This document shows positions 13,433-27,540 of a stretch of 64,000 nt of DNA, piece after piece. Positions within the stretch are counted from its first letter, which is position 1. Every line of letters begins with the position of its first letter. The notes under the pieces were generated by a model. The model had not been told where the DNA came from. It searched no databases and was given only the letters and a program-made list of their open reading frames with translations. A program made the position numbers and the translations under genes. The stretch lies in the NCBI RefSeq assembly GCF_005239225.2, contig NC_133289.1, positions 7,571,501-7,635,500 on the forward strand, written 5' to 3'. The stretch is from Populus alba (Eukaryota > Streptophyta > Magnoliopsida > Malpighiales > Salicaceae).

Positions 13433-14844
13433 AATATTTTTATTTATGGTTTTTTTTTTTTTTTACCATAGGAGTGGTTACCTCTCCTAAGCCAATCTTT
13501 CTTTCTTTCTTTCTTTCTTTCACTTCTCGTAACAAATGTACTGCCACTTGTAAGGGTTATCATGGAATCTTTCATGGGCTACAAGGACCTGTATATATAT
13601 ATTGATCAACATTATAATTTAGTTTTTATATTTCTTATGATTTTTGGAAGTTAGTCCCTTTAAAAAATAAGTTAGTTCACTTACCAAAGTTGACTTGTTA
13701 ATTTTTTTTCTAAAATTTTTAAATTACTCTTTTTAAATTGCATTCTTAATTGTGTATGAAATTGAAAATTTTGATTGCAATGAAGGATATTTTAGTGAAA
13801 AAAAAAAAACCAATTTTATTATAATGGAAAACCAACGTAAGAACCTAGTTATAATGAAATATGAAAACATATATATTATGTTTTTTAAAACATAGGAATT
13901 AACTAATTATTTCATTAAAACCACAAAGATAAAATAATAATTTACTCTTACATTTAACTAAAAAGGCTAACCTTGGACTGTACTCATCTCATACTTCACA
14001 TTTATAATTAATAGGGTTTCAATATCATATGTGCTAAACAATGATTCAAGTGTATATATAATAAATGTTGTTTAGTATATCATTTTCATTTTATTTTTTT
14101 ATTATCAAATATGTGGAAATTTTATTTATCTTGTAAAGCAACAATAAGTTTATATATAAAGGTCAAAGAATATGAATGAATCATATTTAAACCTAACTTG
14201 GGATATATAAAGGTGGTCAGATTCTATGGTTTAGACCTATACGGGGTTGAGTTCATAGCCTATAGGCTCAAGTTAGAGCTTTGTTTGGGGTGTTTCGGGT
14301 TGAAATGGGATGAGATTGAGTTTAAAGGTGTTTAAGGATTAAGCTAATGTCAATTTGAGGCATTTAAAGTCATATCTAACCACTTAAAAATTAAGTCAGG
14401 GTCAAATACGTTGTTGGATTCATGACATATTGGAATTATATAAGGTCAAGGTTATGTTCAGGCTAAGGTTTAAGTTCATCCAAGGGTTAGGTTGGGGTTG
14501 GATCCAGGATACTTGGGGGTCAAAAGATCTAAAGCGTCCGAAGTTCTAGTTATTGTCAATTTTATGGCACTTAAGTGTTATACACAAAATTAAACAAGAG
14601 ACGAAGTCTGGAATAAGAATAACATGCTAGACTTGATTAAGAATCAAACTTGGTTGAAGTTCAAACTTATATAAAAAGGAGTTTATGTGTTGTAAAATCC
14701 TTAAAATAAGGAATTGATTAACATGAGTAATTAGAAGGCAAAAAGAAGTCCATATGCTACAAAATCCTTAAAACAAGGAATGACGCCGATTGAAATGGCG
14801 GTTACTAGTAGTTATTTTCAAATTCCCTACTTAAATGAAGGTAT

Positions 14845-14935
14845 TAAAGACAAACAAATAACAACCAGTAGGCTTATAACCAGTAGGCTATAATCAGTAG
14901 GTAATAACTAGTAGGATTGTAACTGTAGGCTTGTA
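14845..14935. repeat. Short minisatellite, about 16-bp units
   Basis: Variants of aaccagtaggcttat recur five or six times with small indels. No coding role is apparent. Confidence 0.7.
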
Positions 14936-15779
14936 ATCAATATGCATAGCTTTCATAGTGAAAAAGTCCAAAAAAATAAAAAAACATACATGTTTTCCTA
15001 TTAAAAACCTTCATTGTATGGTTGTGCTCAAATCAAGAATAACTCCATGATTGTAAGTTATTTTTTATTTGTAATAAACTTTCTTGTTCTTGAATTTCGG
15101 TTATCTTTTATTGTCAATATTTAAGTGTAACAATTTTAATTTGATTATAAGTCTGGATTTGTTAGTTAAATTGTAAAACTTCATTAAGTGACTAATTTAT
15201 AGTGTTTAACTTTAAAATTTAAAGTTTTTTTAGTTGAGGCAAACACAAAAAAATTCTAAAACAATTGATGACCTTAGTGGGAGTTATATTTGTTTTTTTT
15301 TTCATTATCAAAAAGATCAAAATTATTAGAAAACCAAAAAAAAAAAATAAATTGGTAAATATCTCTATTAAAAAATGAAGTAGAGAATTAATTCTTCAAG
15401 GAATAGAGCATGGAGGTAGCACTCTAAACTACTATTCAGATATTACTAACTTATTGTATAGAAAAATAGGTATCAAGAGAATCATTAAATGAGAAGACAA
15501 TGGAGAATCATAAGCAAGTTTTATTTCTCCTTGTCTAGCTTCCTTGCTCCGAATCAATTAGAGCAACTTCTGGGGTAAATTTCAAACCCTCTCGAAGTTC
15601 GATACCATCAATCAACACCCATAATCTCAAGAAACTTTGTATTCCCAAGATTTTATATCTAGGCGAGAGCTCAAATATTCTTCGTTGATTCTTTATAAGC
15701 ATTAAGACTATAGATGGGTAATTGATAGAAACAATACATAAACCTCACCGGACAAATTGAAATTTTACTTTTCAAGTTG

Positions 15780-16140
15780 CATTTATTTTGCAGGGTTTAT
15801 TTGAATTTCTTGAGATGCTGTTGGGATGGATCGTGGAGGAAATGCTAGCATCCTCTTCATCATTGCAGTGTGGAAAGCGAAGGGCCACTGCCCCAGGGAT
15901 GCTCCGGGAACTCCACGGACGGGGACCATTTCATAGGGTGCAGTGCCGCTTGCAGAGAGCAGGACAAGAGGAGTGAGAAAAAAGGGTGGGCAGCGGGCGT
16001 GGAGTCCCACTTTTTCAAGGCACCAACTCGAACCAGGCAAAGGCACCCTTGCAGTGGAGGGTGGAAGATGGTTGGATTTTGCTGTTTTCTGTCCGCTTTC
16101 TTTTCAGGCCCACCCTCGCCATCCTCTACTTGTTAATCAC
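15780..16140. other. GC-rich island of unknown origin
   Basis: This 360-bp stretch is visibly far richer in G and C than the surrounding DNA and lies directly left of a MITE. Overlapping open frames of 62-109 codons exist on both strands, but none shows a recognised domain, and the overlap itself is expected in GC-rich DNA. It could be a gene fragment captured by a transposon or part of a larger element. Confidence 0.4.
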
Positions 16141-16176
16141 GCGCTGGAGAAAGGCCTGGTAAATTTCCAAATTAGG

Positions 16177-16378
16177 GTGTTTGGGAGTGTAGTAGCGGTT
16201 GTTTTTCAAATAGCTTTTCGTGCTGAAAAACATGTCAATAATGTTTTTTTATTTTTTAAAAATTATTTTTGATATCAACACATCAAAACGATTCAAAAAA
16301 GTATAAATCACGCTTAATTTTAACCAAAAAAATTTTTTTTAATTTTTCTAAAAAATAGGTTCAACCGCAGTGTTAAAT
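16177..16378 (+). mobile_element. MITE copy 2
   Basis: The left end is gtgtttgggagtgtagtagc. The right end, read in reverse, is atttaacactgcggttgaac, giving imperfect terminal inverted repeats. The core tttttgatatcaacacatca is shared with the other copies. Confidence 0.8.
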
Positions 16379-19300
16379 AGGCAAAGTTCAAGGACCACTT
16401 GGGCAGAGAGAGGGTCTATTTCATCATGCAGAGGTTTGCTTGTAGAGGTGCAGGGGCACCGCATTCCTTGTCACCCGATGTGCATATAAGCTATAGGTAC
16501 TAAAAAGCTCAAATAATACTCTGGTAAAGTATGAAGGAACGTGATCTTACTCGAGTTCGAGTACTACTACCACTACTCGTGTGCATCATCACTACTATTG
16601 TTTCAAAAATTTTAGAGATTCCTTGTGGCTTGCGTGGCAAAAGCATGAAAATGAAGAAAACATGTTGAAAAATTCGTAGGGCGTTTGTTTGCTATACTTA
16701 TACTTAACTAAAAATAAGAGTTTTAAAAAATTATTTTAAAACCGTGTTTGTTTTACAAATATATCTTAAAAATATAAAAAATTATTTTTTTTTATAACTA
16801 ATTAAAAATGTTTTTATTTTAGAAATGAGCTCAGCAAAACCACCTAGACCTGACTTCCTAGCACAAGACCCAAGCATAAAAATATAATTTAAAAATCATC
16901 ATTTAAGTATTTTTTTTCTTTTATTTTTCAAAACTCTATATTCTCTCTCATCACTAAAGAATTGAACCAAGTTAAAACACATTTTGGATTCAAATATAAA
17001 ATTCTACAACTTTAGGGACCATATAATATATAAACTCAGACTTTAAAGATTAAATTGAAGTATTTATTTCTTTTCAATATTATGCTCACATTATTTTTCT
17101 TTCGTATTTATTCTTTAAATTATTAATTTTTAACTACAATTTAATATTATATTTTAGAAATTTGATCACTATTTCTTGATATTTTGCATATGCAACATGT
17201 AAATTAAAAAATAAAACCGTATTAATATAACTTAAAAAAGAATTGGATTGTAAGTAAATAAAGTTTAATGACAAAAAAAAAAAAAAACACTATAGAAATA
17301 AATAGTGGAAGCCACATCGCATATGAGTCTACATGCACAACAATTGGAGCTGTCTCTTTTTCCCAAATCTTTTAATTTGCTCTTTGTAATTATTACAAAT
17401 GATTGTTGAAGAGACCGCAAAAAGATGGACAGTGGATGGGCTTGGATCGGTGAGTTGCTCGGAAATGGTTAGTCAAACCTACTTGAAGTCTTTGCTGGCC
17501 TTTTTACGTGTTGTTCGAAACAAGATCAAGCTGGGCTTGTATTTTGAGCTTGGTATTAGAGATTTTATTGTATCCCAATTTTCCTGTGCCAAATTTTAGA
17601 GTGTTTGGCTAATCAGGAATGATTTGATTTAAAAAAAATTTAACGATTAAAAAGTGTTTTTTACTTTATTATTACACTAATTTTAGGTAAGGTTCTAAGA
17701 TATGATTTGTAGTATTCTTTAACGCAACTCTTTAAATAAAAATCAAATTATGTTACATTATACTTAATTTTTATCAAATAAATGAGGAATAATGAAATTT
17801 AAACTTATAACCGTTTGATCATTAAAACTTTGATACATATCAAAGAACCATCTCAACCTAATAATTTAAATTATTAGATGATATTCTAAGATATAATTTA
17901 TATTATTTTCTAATATATATATATATATATAATAACTTTACTGAAAATTTAAACAGGAGATGTACCAACATCAATAATCAATAAAATAGAATCACTTATA
18001 TTGATAAATAATATTTAAATTTCTAGTGATCGACTATTTAACATCTACTTTTTTTTCTCCAACTTTTACTCTATTTTTAGCTATCTTTAAATTTTATAAC
18101 AAATAACTTCTTGTTCTTTTACTTGGGCTATCCTCTTAATAACTATTTTAATATATTCCTTGATTATCATTAAAAGAAGAAGAAGAAGTTGTATTGGATG
18201 ACACGATACAAAATTTGACCAACTAGCCAACTTGATAATATTTCTGGGATTTGCTGAATTCCTGAGCTAAACATTGTCACTACCGTAAAGGAGTACCTAT
18301 ACCATTTACAATTTGTATATCGTTATTTATGACTTTTTTTAAAAAAAAAATTAATTGATTATCTCCATATCTTCAATACTAATATGTACAATCCACCTCA
18401 CCTCTAAATATGGAAAAATCATAACATTAAATAAATTCTTTTAAAAAATTATTAGAACCTCAAAAAATAGGTTAATCTTTTTTTTTTCCTTAATTTTTTT
18501 GATTTATTAACTACGTAAAACAATGAATAACATAGAATAAATTTTTAAAAATATTTATAATTTATATAGTATATATTATTATAACTTTATTTTATCTATA
18601 GAAACTCTAAAAAAAACAATAATATTAAAATCTTTTTTTTTTTAAAAAAAAAAACAAAGTTCAACAAATTATTAAGTTGTATCTTTATGTTTTCATAATA
18701 TTTTTTTTATGTTTATACAATATAAGTGGAATATTATAATAAATAATGAAACACTTTTTTTTCCCCTTTTTTCTCCTTCTTCTATTTTTTTCAAAAAAAT
18801 GTAAGAACTTTTTTATAACAACATAAAATACGAAAAATTTATTTCTCATTCTAATTATGCTAGTAAATAAATTGATGCAAATTCTTTACTCATTACTATT
18901 TTCAAGAGATCTAATTATAAACAATCATATATACACACATACATACAACTATACAAGTTTACAACATACACATAATACTTATTCTTCTATAGTTTTTATT
19001 TCAAGTGAAATCGAAATTTATTTATATATTTTAACAATCAACAAACTAATTTAATTACAATTATCAAACTTCAAATAAAACTATTTAGATTTTAAAAACT
19101 AAGCATTTAATTTTATAAATAATATTACATGTGGGGAGCAGGTGTTAAGAGCCTAATACTTGTAAATATACCGTTATAACTTCATTCATCACAATCACCA
19201 ATTTCTTATCAACGTAAGGGACCAAAAAGAAATGGAATAAATTAATTTTTCAAATATATTCGTAAGGGTATTCCGTATAGCCAAATTTGAAGAAATGGCT

Positions 19301-20013
19301 TATATGAGGGAGTACTCTTTATTTTATTTTTTCCCAACTGTTAACTGTTTTAACTGCTTGTTATTAATTTTTCAAATATATTACATGATTTGACCATCCA
19401 ACTAATGGTCTGCCTTGCTCTAGGCTAAGGATTAATAATACGTATTCACGTCCAACCCCATCAGATCCAAGCTTAAATTAAAATCAGAGCTTGATGATAT
19501 ACGGATATAAAAAAATTACTTGACGTGGTGTGTTAGAGATATTGAAACCTCACCTAAATAAATTATTGATGGGTCCTTGAACTGATTAATTGACCCGAAC
19601 CTATTTCAAATTAACTCAATAAATCAGAACAAAAATAATAATTATTTTATTTTTATATTAACTTAAATCAACAATCAACTCCACCTATGAACCCAACCCG
19701 GCAATTTTCTAGCATAAAAAACACTACCTAACTCTTATTTGAATAGGATTTTTTGCACCACTTGTCAATTGGTCAAAACGTGATTCATACCGGCACTAAA
19801 GAAAAGTCAGACACACCTGTCATTTATCTGCACTCTAGTTTTCTAGAAGACAACCCAAATTACTTGTCCAATAAAGAAAAAATGACTTAATAATGATCCC
19901 TTAATCTCCCGCACAATATTGTCAGAAAATTAAAGATGCAAAATAAATTTAGAGATTGCATAAGTTACAAATCAAAATTCATTAGCACCTGAGCTAGTCA
20001 TGACTCATGATGG

Positions 20014-20019
<6 letters not shown>

Positions 20020-20070
<51 letters not shown>
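20020..20070. repeat. (AT)n microsatellite
   Basis: About 25 AT units without interruption. Confidence 0.95.
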
Positions 20071-20071
<1 letters not shown>

Positions 20072-21784
20072 GAAGTTGACGTTTTTTTTTTCTAGTTAGG
20101 TTTTGGCTGTGTTCAAAGGGGAAAATGATACCAAGGTAGACTCTCTGTCAGTGTGACACAATAAGTTTTGATCTCTTTCTATTCACCTAACACACCGTCA
20201 CGCTAGAGAGCACGCAGGTTTTGCTTTGGCTTAGGATATAGAATATAGAATGCGAGCAATCCATCTCTGCCTTGAAGCTAAACAAAATATTGGATTAAGA
20301 AAAGGACAGCAAGGTTAATTTGATGCAGCCTGACCTCATCTACGATGGAGACAGTATTGGAGTAGGTATTATGATGAAGCAGGCAGATAAATATATATTT
20401 GTCTTACTTCCGATCGAAAATATGCATGTAATTAAAGTTTATTATATCTGTGTAGAAATCCAACACTAATCTTTAATACGCGCTTGTAACTGATCTTATC
20501 CGATATATGCTTCTTAAAACGTAAATTCTCTTTCACCTTATCTTCTGGTTTGCGTGCTAAGCTCTCATATAGTTGACTTTAAGATCTTGAACACATTTTA
20601 TTCTATTTGTTGTTAAATAAATACACTAGACCTTTGCTTTTAATTTACTCTTGATTTTCCCTCTAGAGTTTATGCCAAACTTATGTGTTTAAGAGCTAGG
20701 ATTTGGGAATGGCTCTCATTAACTATATTTGAGTAATATTAGAGCCTGCTGGTGTTTTTTTTTTTTTTTTGGGAGTGCTGCTGTCTGTCATGATCGGAAG
20801 TAGAAAATGTTTAAGTACGGCTTCGTGTTTTGAGGTTCTTCTATAGAAGCCGAATCGAGTCATTAACAGTAATGATAAGTGACAGACTCCATAGATGTTG
20901 CCAAGCTCAAATAGACACTAGATTTTGACTAGTGGACGGGTTTTACCTAGTGGCAATATATACCAGCACTGTAACAAAAAAGGAAATAAAATATAACCTT
21001 GTCGCTATTAAAGATGAGTTAAGAGGCATAAGAACACGATATTAATTGAGAGAGGGATGATAATTACGAGTTAGTTAGGTTGGAAATATCACTATTCACT
21101 ACCATCATCTAGCAACAGATCAAACGTCCTGAAATTTCTTAAGACAAATTAATTAATTAATTAATTACAAAAGATATCGAGGATCATCAGATTGCAATGT
21201 TCGTGCCTTTTGCTTTTAGCACGTCCAATGGAAAAGGCACTTAATTGAGAGAGATCCGGAGTTGCTGTTTCCTTGTGTTTTCCATGACATTACACCCAAG
21301 AGCAAAAAAACAAATATATATATATATATGAACAAAGCTAAACGAGCTGGTGGATAGCAAGATGAAATGAACGGTCCTGTTCTCTCTTAGAAAAGAAAAT
21401 GCCAAGTAATCACTAGTCGACCAACCATGTTAAAATAATTAAACTAATAGATCCCATACCAAACTATAAAAAAAAATGCATAAAAAAAACAAGGCACACA
21501 TGAAATAATATTCTAGTGAGATTTTGGTAAGCTGTAATGAATATTTAGATAGCTGTAAGTTTAGATAGAGCTTTCATGTTCTCATCAAGGTCTTCGTGTG
21601 GGTTTCTATTGCAAGTCTCCCTCAGGATTTGCGTTTGGCTTAGCGTGAAGAGCTGGACTCCAATCCATCATTACTCCACGTCAACCAACACCCTCTCTCT
21701 TTTAAACCATCCCCCCTACCCTTCCCTCCATCAAACCAAAATAAACCTGACTAAAGCCTAAAAGTCTCCCTTTCTTTCAAAAAA

Positions 21785-22102
21785 ATGGAGGGTCTTATTC
21801 CTTTCGTGTATAGGGCTATAATACAATACAAGAACGGAAAAGAAGCTGGACCTCTGGGGTCATGGTTCAGCGAGTCACCTTCAGCTTCGTATATGCGACT
21901 CCCTGGCGATTCCGGTAGGTTTCAGACGTCCGATATACGAATCTTTGGATCCGACTATGGCTTCTCTACCTCTTCAACATCCTCATCTAATATGAATTCT
22001 TCTACCACTCAAATTATTGTTTCTACTGGAGCTCAATCTCCTCTTAACTGTCGCTTGACTTCTCGCCGTGTCGCTGCAAAATACCATGATCAACACCATT
22101 AG
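21785..22102 (+). CDS. Small uncharacterised plant protein (MEGLIP type)
   Basis: A single-exon frame of 105 codons. It begins MEGLIPFVYRAIIQYKNGKE, then GPLGSWFSESPSASYMRLPG and FQTSDIRIFGSDYGFS, and ends in a Ser/Thr-rich tail. I recall small plant proteins with this N-terminus and a central SxSYMRLPGDSGRF-like segment, but no function can be given. No signal peptide or membrane helix is evident. The pyrimidine-rich leader and A-rich context before the ATG fit a plant start, and the codon pattern is much less AT-biased than the flanks. It stands alone, with 7 kb of repeats downstream. Confidence 0.7.
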   Translation: MEGLIPFVYRAIIQYKNGKEAGPLGSWFSESPSASYMRLPGDSGRFQTSDIRIFGSDYGFSTSSTSSSNMNSSTTQIIVSTGAQSPLNCRLTSRRVAAKYHDQHH

Positions 22103-25100
22103 AAGTATATGTTACAGCACGTCCGTGTGACATGCCGGAAGAAAGCCCAAGGCATGGAGCTATAGCTTGTCAGAAGTGTTGGTTGTGCAGGTAATTGTAT
22201 GTAGAGACTTTGTGTATCGTAATTCTATTTGATGCATGGTTTGGATGATGATAATAATAAGCGTGTGGAAAACCGAAGGGGCCACACAGCTTTGTGTGAT
22301 TAGTGAAAAAAAGATGTGGGCATGTGAAAAACCAAAGGGGCACGCATGCTTTGTATTAATCCATTAATTACCGATTATGTAATTACTGAATTGTAATGTT
22401 TGGAAAGGGTTTATGTTTCTGAATCGTAATGTTTCAGAGACGGCAACCACTTTATGTTCGACATAAGTTCAATCTACCTTCGTGTTGAAAAGAAAAAAAT
22501 AGCCTCTGTAGATGTGTATTGTTAATATCCTATTATTCTTATCTTCCCATAAAAATAAAAAATAAAAAATAATTCACCGGCCCGGCTGGCTGGTTCTTCA
22601 TCATCCATCACGATTGAAAACCACGGCTGCCACCAAATCCGAATATTTTCCTCTTAATTGATACCTAATAGACCACTACAGACAGAGAACCGATGAACAA
22701 AAAGGAAGGATCCTGGACACTAATAACCCTCCCCATTACGTTATAATTATAATTGAGAAAATTGGAGGCATCCCTTTTGCAGTTTTAACCAGTTTCACTG
22801 AGTACTATTAACTCACAGATGCTAAACCAAAGGTGCTGTGGGCATGGACAGATTAAGTAGTAGTTTACTATTTAAGGATATGAAAGACATAATCTTAAGA
22901 TTATCAGAAGAAGAAGTTAATTTTGATTATTTTGTATAATCAATTAATGGCATTTATGTGTGTGCGTGTATTATCCAATTCATTAGAAGAATATTCTTAA
23001 GATTATTTGAGAAAAAAGTTAATTGTGATTGATATTGTCCATAAACATCCTTATCATCAAATAAATAATAATGATTTTCATTAAATTAATAGTAGCTTAT
23101 TATTTAAGGATATGAAATATCCATTCTTAAGGTTATCTCAAAAAGTTTGATTAATATATAATCCAAGAACATCCCTATAAATCGAATGAAAATAAAAAGT
23201 GGGAATCGTATTTTATATATATATAATCAAGGACATATTTTTATATTTCTTGTCCAGCTCATTAGAAGGTCTAATAATTTTTTTAAGAATGGTAGTTACT
23301 ATTTCAACACTATAAATTATTTTTAAAAAAGTAGCTTTCCAAGATTAAATTATGTTTCTGGAAGTTTTCTAAGATTTTATCCGGAATTGTTAAAATGTGT
23401 AAAAGTTGCTGCAAAATGGGTTTGCCGGCAGTGGAACTGTGCAAAATCGGGTGGAGCAATTGGGAGAGGTGGTGCAGAAAACCGCGGGTCTTCTGTAAGG
23501 ATATTACAAAAAAAAAAAAAAAAAAAATGTTAAAAAGCCTCGGTATTTTATTTTCACTGCAAACGCTCATAATTTATTATGAATTCACATAATAAATTTT
23601 TTTAACCGTTCAAATTAAACATTTAACGTTGATACGAAGGGTTACTCAATCTTTCCATAAGAACTCAAATGTCATTGTCACATTCATAAAAAGTATTATG
23701 GTTATTTCATTTTTTTTAATAGTATAATTATTAAATTGCTTTAAAAAGTTATTTTAGGGGGTATTTTTTATTTTTAACTATATTTTAAAATTTGTATTGA
23801 CTAAATTACCCCTAAAATCAAATTCCTGAAATATTGCATCCAGGGGTGTTTTTTAAGGGTGATCCAGTCTTTTTTTTATTTTTAGTTTTTTTAAAAAAGA
23901 AACAAGCTATTGATCAGATTCACATGGTAAATTTACCATTATGCTCTGCTATACAAAAATATTATATTTGATAAGAGAGTAATTCAGTCTTTTAGACATA
24001 AAAAATTAGACAAGTGCTATTGTCAAATTCATAAAAGGCGTCATAATCACCTCATGTTTTTACTTAGACAATAAAATTACTTAAGTTATCGTTAACAGTT
24101 ATATTTTTATTTAATGACTCTAAGATATATTTTTGGTTTTTAAATTTATTTAAAAAATTAGATTGATTAAATTGCCCCTAAACCCAAATTTCCTCAGTAG
24201 TTTAAGTTAAAAATAATTTTAATCAAACAAACTTAATTTAAATTAATTTACAAAAACCAAACATAATTTAAATGAATTTGCTAGGATGACTGGTTGGATC
24301 TGACAGCAGTCTATGCGTACTCTCTCCCTTTTTTCGATCCACTGGTTAGATATAAACTATTGTTCACTGATGAAACCCAAGACTATCTCCTGAGGAAGAG
24401 TTGTTATGTACTCCATCTAACTAATGATAAATATTAAATGGACACGTGCCAGTTATTTATTTATAGATTTTAACAAAATAAATTTTTAACAGAAAATACC
24501 AAACAAGTACACAGGACTTGGTCAGCAAATTTGAAAGAGTTCAGTGACCGAGAAACCGATCGATGCTTGAAGTCCAATAGAAATTGTACTTTGGATCATA
24601 CTAGCTTGGGATTATCTTGCCTGGACCATTACCAAAGTCTGACGAACCAGTGATGTTGTAACTTCATTTTTAGAGCTTTCAACTAGAGGACTCCGAGTGG
24701 ATTTCTAGATAAGTGGCAAGCGCTTTACTGTGGACTAACTCGGTTTTTTTCGTAACTTAAAAACAATATGTTAAAGCGCTATCTACATAAGTATATAATT
24801 TTAAGCAAATACTATATATATATATATATATATTTCACTTAAAGAGTACTTTAGTATTGGCACTGTGCTAAGAGGTACAAAAATTTAAAATGCCTTTATC
24901 CAAACAGCTAAAAAAAAATTAACTTTTAAGGATATTTCGACATTACACTATAAAAAAATGTTAAAAAACTTTTCTACCTCCATTCAATCTTGCAAATGTA
25001 TCTCATAAAAAAACACATATTACCCTTTGGATCATGCTATAAGATTTAAATTTGTGGAGGGAAAAATAATAATTTCATTATGTAAGTTTATAGATGAACT

Positions 25101-25202
25101 ATGAGAATCTATAATGAAACATTAATCAAGTTTATTTTTTTTATATTAAGAAAATGTTTGGAAGAACTTATCGATAATGATGATTATGATATTGACAACA
25201 AT

Positions 25203-26720
25203 AAAAAAAGTACATCAAGCATAAAAAAAACACATAATTTTGTTGAATAGGATTATCGTACCAAAACTCTAATTCAAGATTTTATTGTTGAATATTTTCT
25301 CTTCAAGCAGTTTTTTTAAAATAAATTAAACAACTCTATTTATACTATTTCTAAGCCTAAACTAAATAAAAAGAATTTCTTAAACTGAAAAAAAGGGGAA
25401 AATTAGGAAAAATAAAATTCCTAAACTAAATAATAAGAATAAAAACACAATAAACCAAAATATTTTTCTAAACTAAATAGAAATAAAAACAACCATGGAA
25501 ACAAATATCTTCAATAAAATCCTTCTACAAGAGTCTTTTTGGGTTTGAATAAACTTATTCCTGACTTCAAACCTCTTATCCGTATTTGCTTTAGGTATAT
25601 AATAATTTGAGATATCAACTTCAATCCCTTCATGTTAATATTTGTATAAGAAATAATAATTGATGAATTATTTCTCTTCCATTGACTTTTAGAGTTATGA
25701 ATTAAAACCTTAAACTTGCTTCATCGACATATATTGTATCTATATAGTTCTAGAACAAACCTATATTTGTGATAATAAAAAAAAAAAATTAGCTTGTATT
25801 CAACCTTTAATTTACAAAGTAAGGGTACTATTAATGATATTATCATAACTATTATTTTCATTGTGTATGTTATTATTATCAACATATATAATCATAATTA
25901 TCAAAATAAACATAATAAATTAGTAGAGAATATCAATTAACATCTATCTCATCATAAGCTTCTATCCTGTCATAAATGAGATCATCAAAATTAATCTATT
26001 ATGGATGACATCATCAATACTATTATTTTCATTATTTATGTTATCATTATCAACATATATCATCATCATCATCATCAAAATAAATGTAATAAATTGGTGA
26101 AGAAATCAATTCACATTTATCTCATCATAAATATAATCACCAAAATTTTTATGATATTCATCTCGAACAAGAAAATATCTCCTTTGTTCTTGCCTCTATA
26201 GTGGTTCTCAAAACTGTTCATGGATGATCACTCTTCTCTCAATCCTTAAATTTTATCTTTTTAATATTTGCCGATTAACAAGATAATTCTTCAACGTACC
26301 TCTACAATTTTATCATCGATAACTAATAGGTCAATTTCACAATTTATTTTTGAATGTTTTCTATCACTAGTTTTTGAATGTCTCTTTCCTGAGAGGGAAT
26401 TGTCTTATCCCCTTCTACATGAGCACATCCTATTTTGCGACCATCTCTTTCAACCATGATTACTCAACAACACACAGTAACTAACCATTAGGAATAGTTG
26501 GGCTCTTATACCAATTAATGTAGATAGAAATAACAAGAGAAAGATATCAAACACAAAACATCTCAGAATTTTGTTGAATAGCGTCACCACACAAAACTTT
26601 AATTCAAAATTTTATTAGTGAATATTTTCTTTTCAAGTACTTTTTTAAAAAGCAAATTAAACAATCCTATTTATACTAGTATTGTGTCTAAACTGAATAA
26701 GAACAATAAATACGGAAATA
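25203..26720 (-). mobile_element. Non-autonomous copia-like LTR element remnant
   Basis: Two related segments, about 25203-25372 and 26549-26720, share runs such as aattttgttgaatag, the segment attcaagattttattgttga and its variant, and a TATA-like stretch (read in reverse, agtataaataggattgttt). Beside the right copy, gctcttataccaatt (26502-26516) is the reverse of a near-match to the tRNA-Met primer site used by copia elements. The 1.1-kb interior has no retrotransposon domain, only duplicated AT-rich sequence (25849-25960 and 26019-26130). The LTR limits are approximate. Confidence 0.55.
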
Positions 26721-27540
26721 AGGGATCTCTAACCGACGGAAATAAGGGATTTTACCGACGAAGAAATTAGTAAAAAATAAAAAGCAAAAAAAAAAAATAA
26801 TTTTCTAATCCGTCGGGAAATAAAGGTTCATCATGTCAAACAATTACGACAGAATTTTTCCGTCGGTATTTTACAGAGAGCTCCAGAACTGTTCATCTTC
26901 CAATTACACTGTTAAACTTTACGGACAAAATCACCGACGGATTGAAAATGCGTCGGCGCGGTTTTCTGAAAAAATTCAATTGATTTAAAATTTTCATTTT
27001 ATATAGCGGAATTGAAAAATATCGGTAATTTTGTGGTTTCTAAAAATTTAGGAAATTGAAAATTTAAATTAAATATTAGAGAATTGACGGAATAATTAAA
27101 AATATTTTAGTCGGTAATCCGTCGGTTCAATCTGAATCCGCTTATTTCAACAGAGGATCTTCTTCAGACTCAAGTCATTCATCTTCCTATGCTCGGGAAT
27201 CCCAGTTTTTTTTTAATTAATATGCTTCACGAATAGCTTCACTTGCAATTTTTTCATGGGAAAAAAGTTTTTTTTTTTTTTCATATAAAAGTTGTAGAAC
27301 ACAATCTCCAAGCATTTTGAGTATATATTATTCATTTTATTGAATTTTTTTTATTATAGCGGAAACTCCATCGGTAATAAAAAAAATTTAGACGCGTCTG
27401 TTCCGCCAGTAAATTCGGTAATATTATTAGACGGAAAAAAAATTCGAGAGATTACATTCTCCGTGATTTATCGGTTTAATACCGATGGAATATGTGTCTT
27501 ACGCCGACGGAAAAATTTAAATATAAGGTAAAAACATAAA
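26720..27540. mobile_element. CACTA-like (En/Spm) subterminal repeat block, degraded
   Basis: The motif accgacgga/tccgtcggt and close variants recur in both orientations, for example near 26735, 26753, 26810, 26872, 26933, 26950, 27117, 27370 and 27506. Dense inverted copies of this kind mark the subterminal zones of plant CACTA transposons. No transposase frame and no intact CACTA terminus is visible, so this is a fragment or a non-autonomous copy. Confidence 0.65.

Larger units (their letters stand above)
11521..21560. other. Repeat-rich gene desert
   Basis: Holds two MITE copies (11806-12003, 16177-16378), one SINE (13250-13432), a CTTT tract (13497-13521), a region of short 15-17-bp tandem units (14845-14935), a GC-rich island (15780-16140) and (AT)n at 20020-20070. 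The 14200-15280 stretch reads like worn retroelement sequence. Small open frames at 12681, 12949 (minus), 17399 and 18857 show no recognisable domain, so no gene is called. Confidence 0.6.

Noticed and set aside
15943..16272. Plus-strand frame of 109 codons across the GC-rich island
   Set aside because: It runs into the MITE end and has no recognisable motif; three overlapping frames in the same place argue for composition, not coding.
17399..17599. Plus-strand 66-codon frame
   Set aside because: Less AT-rich than its surroundings but no known motif and no gene structure around it.
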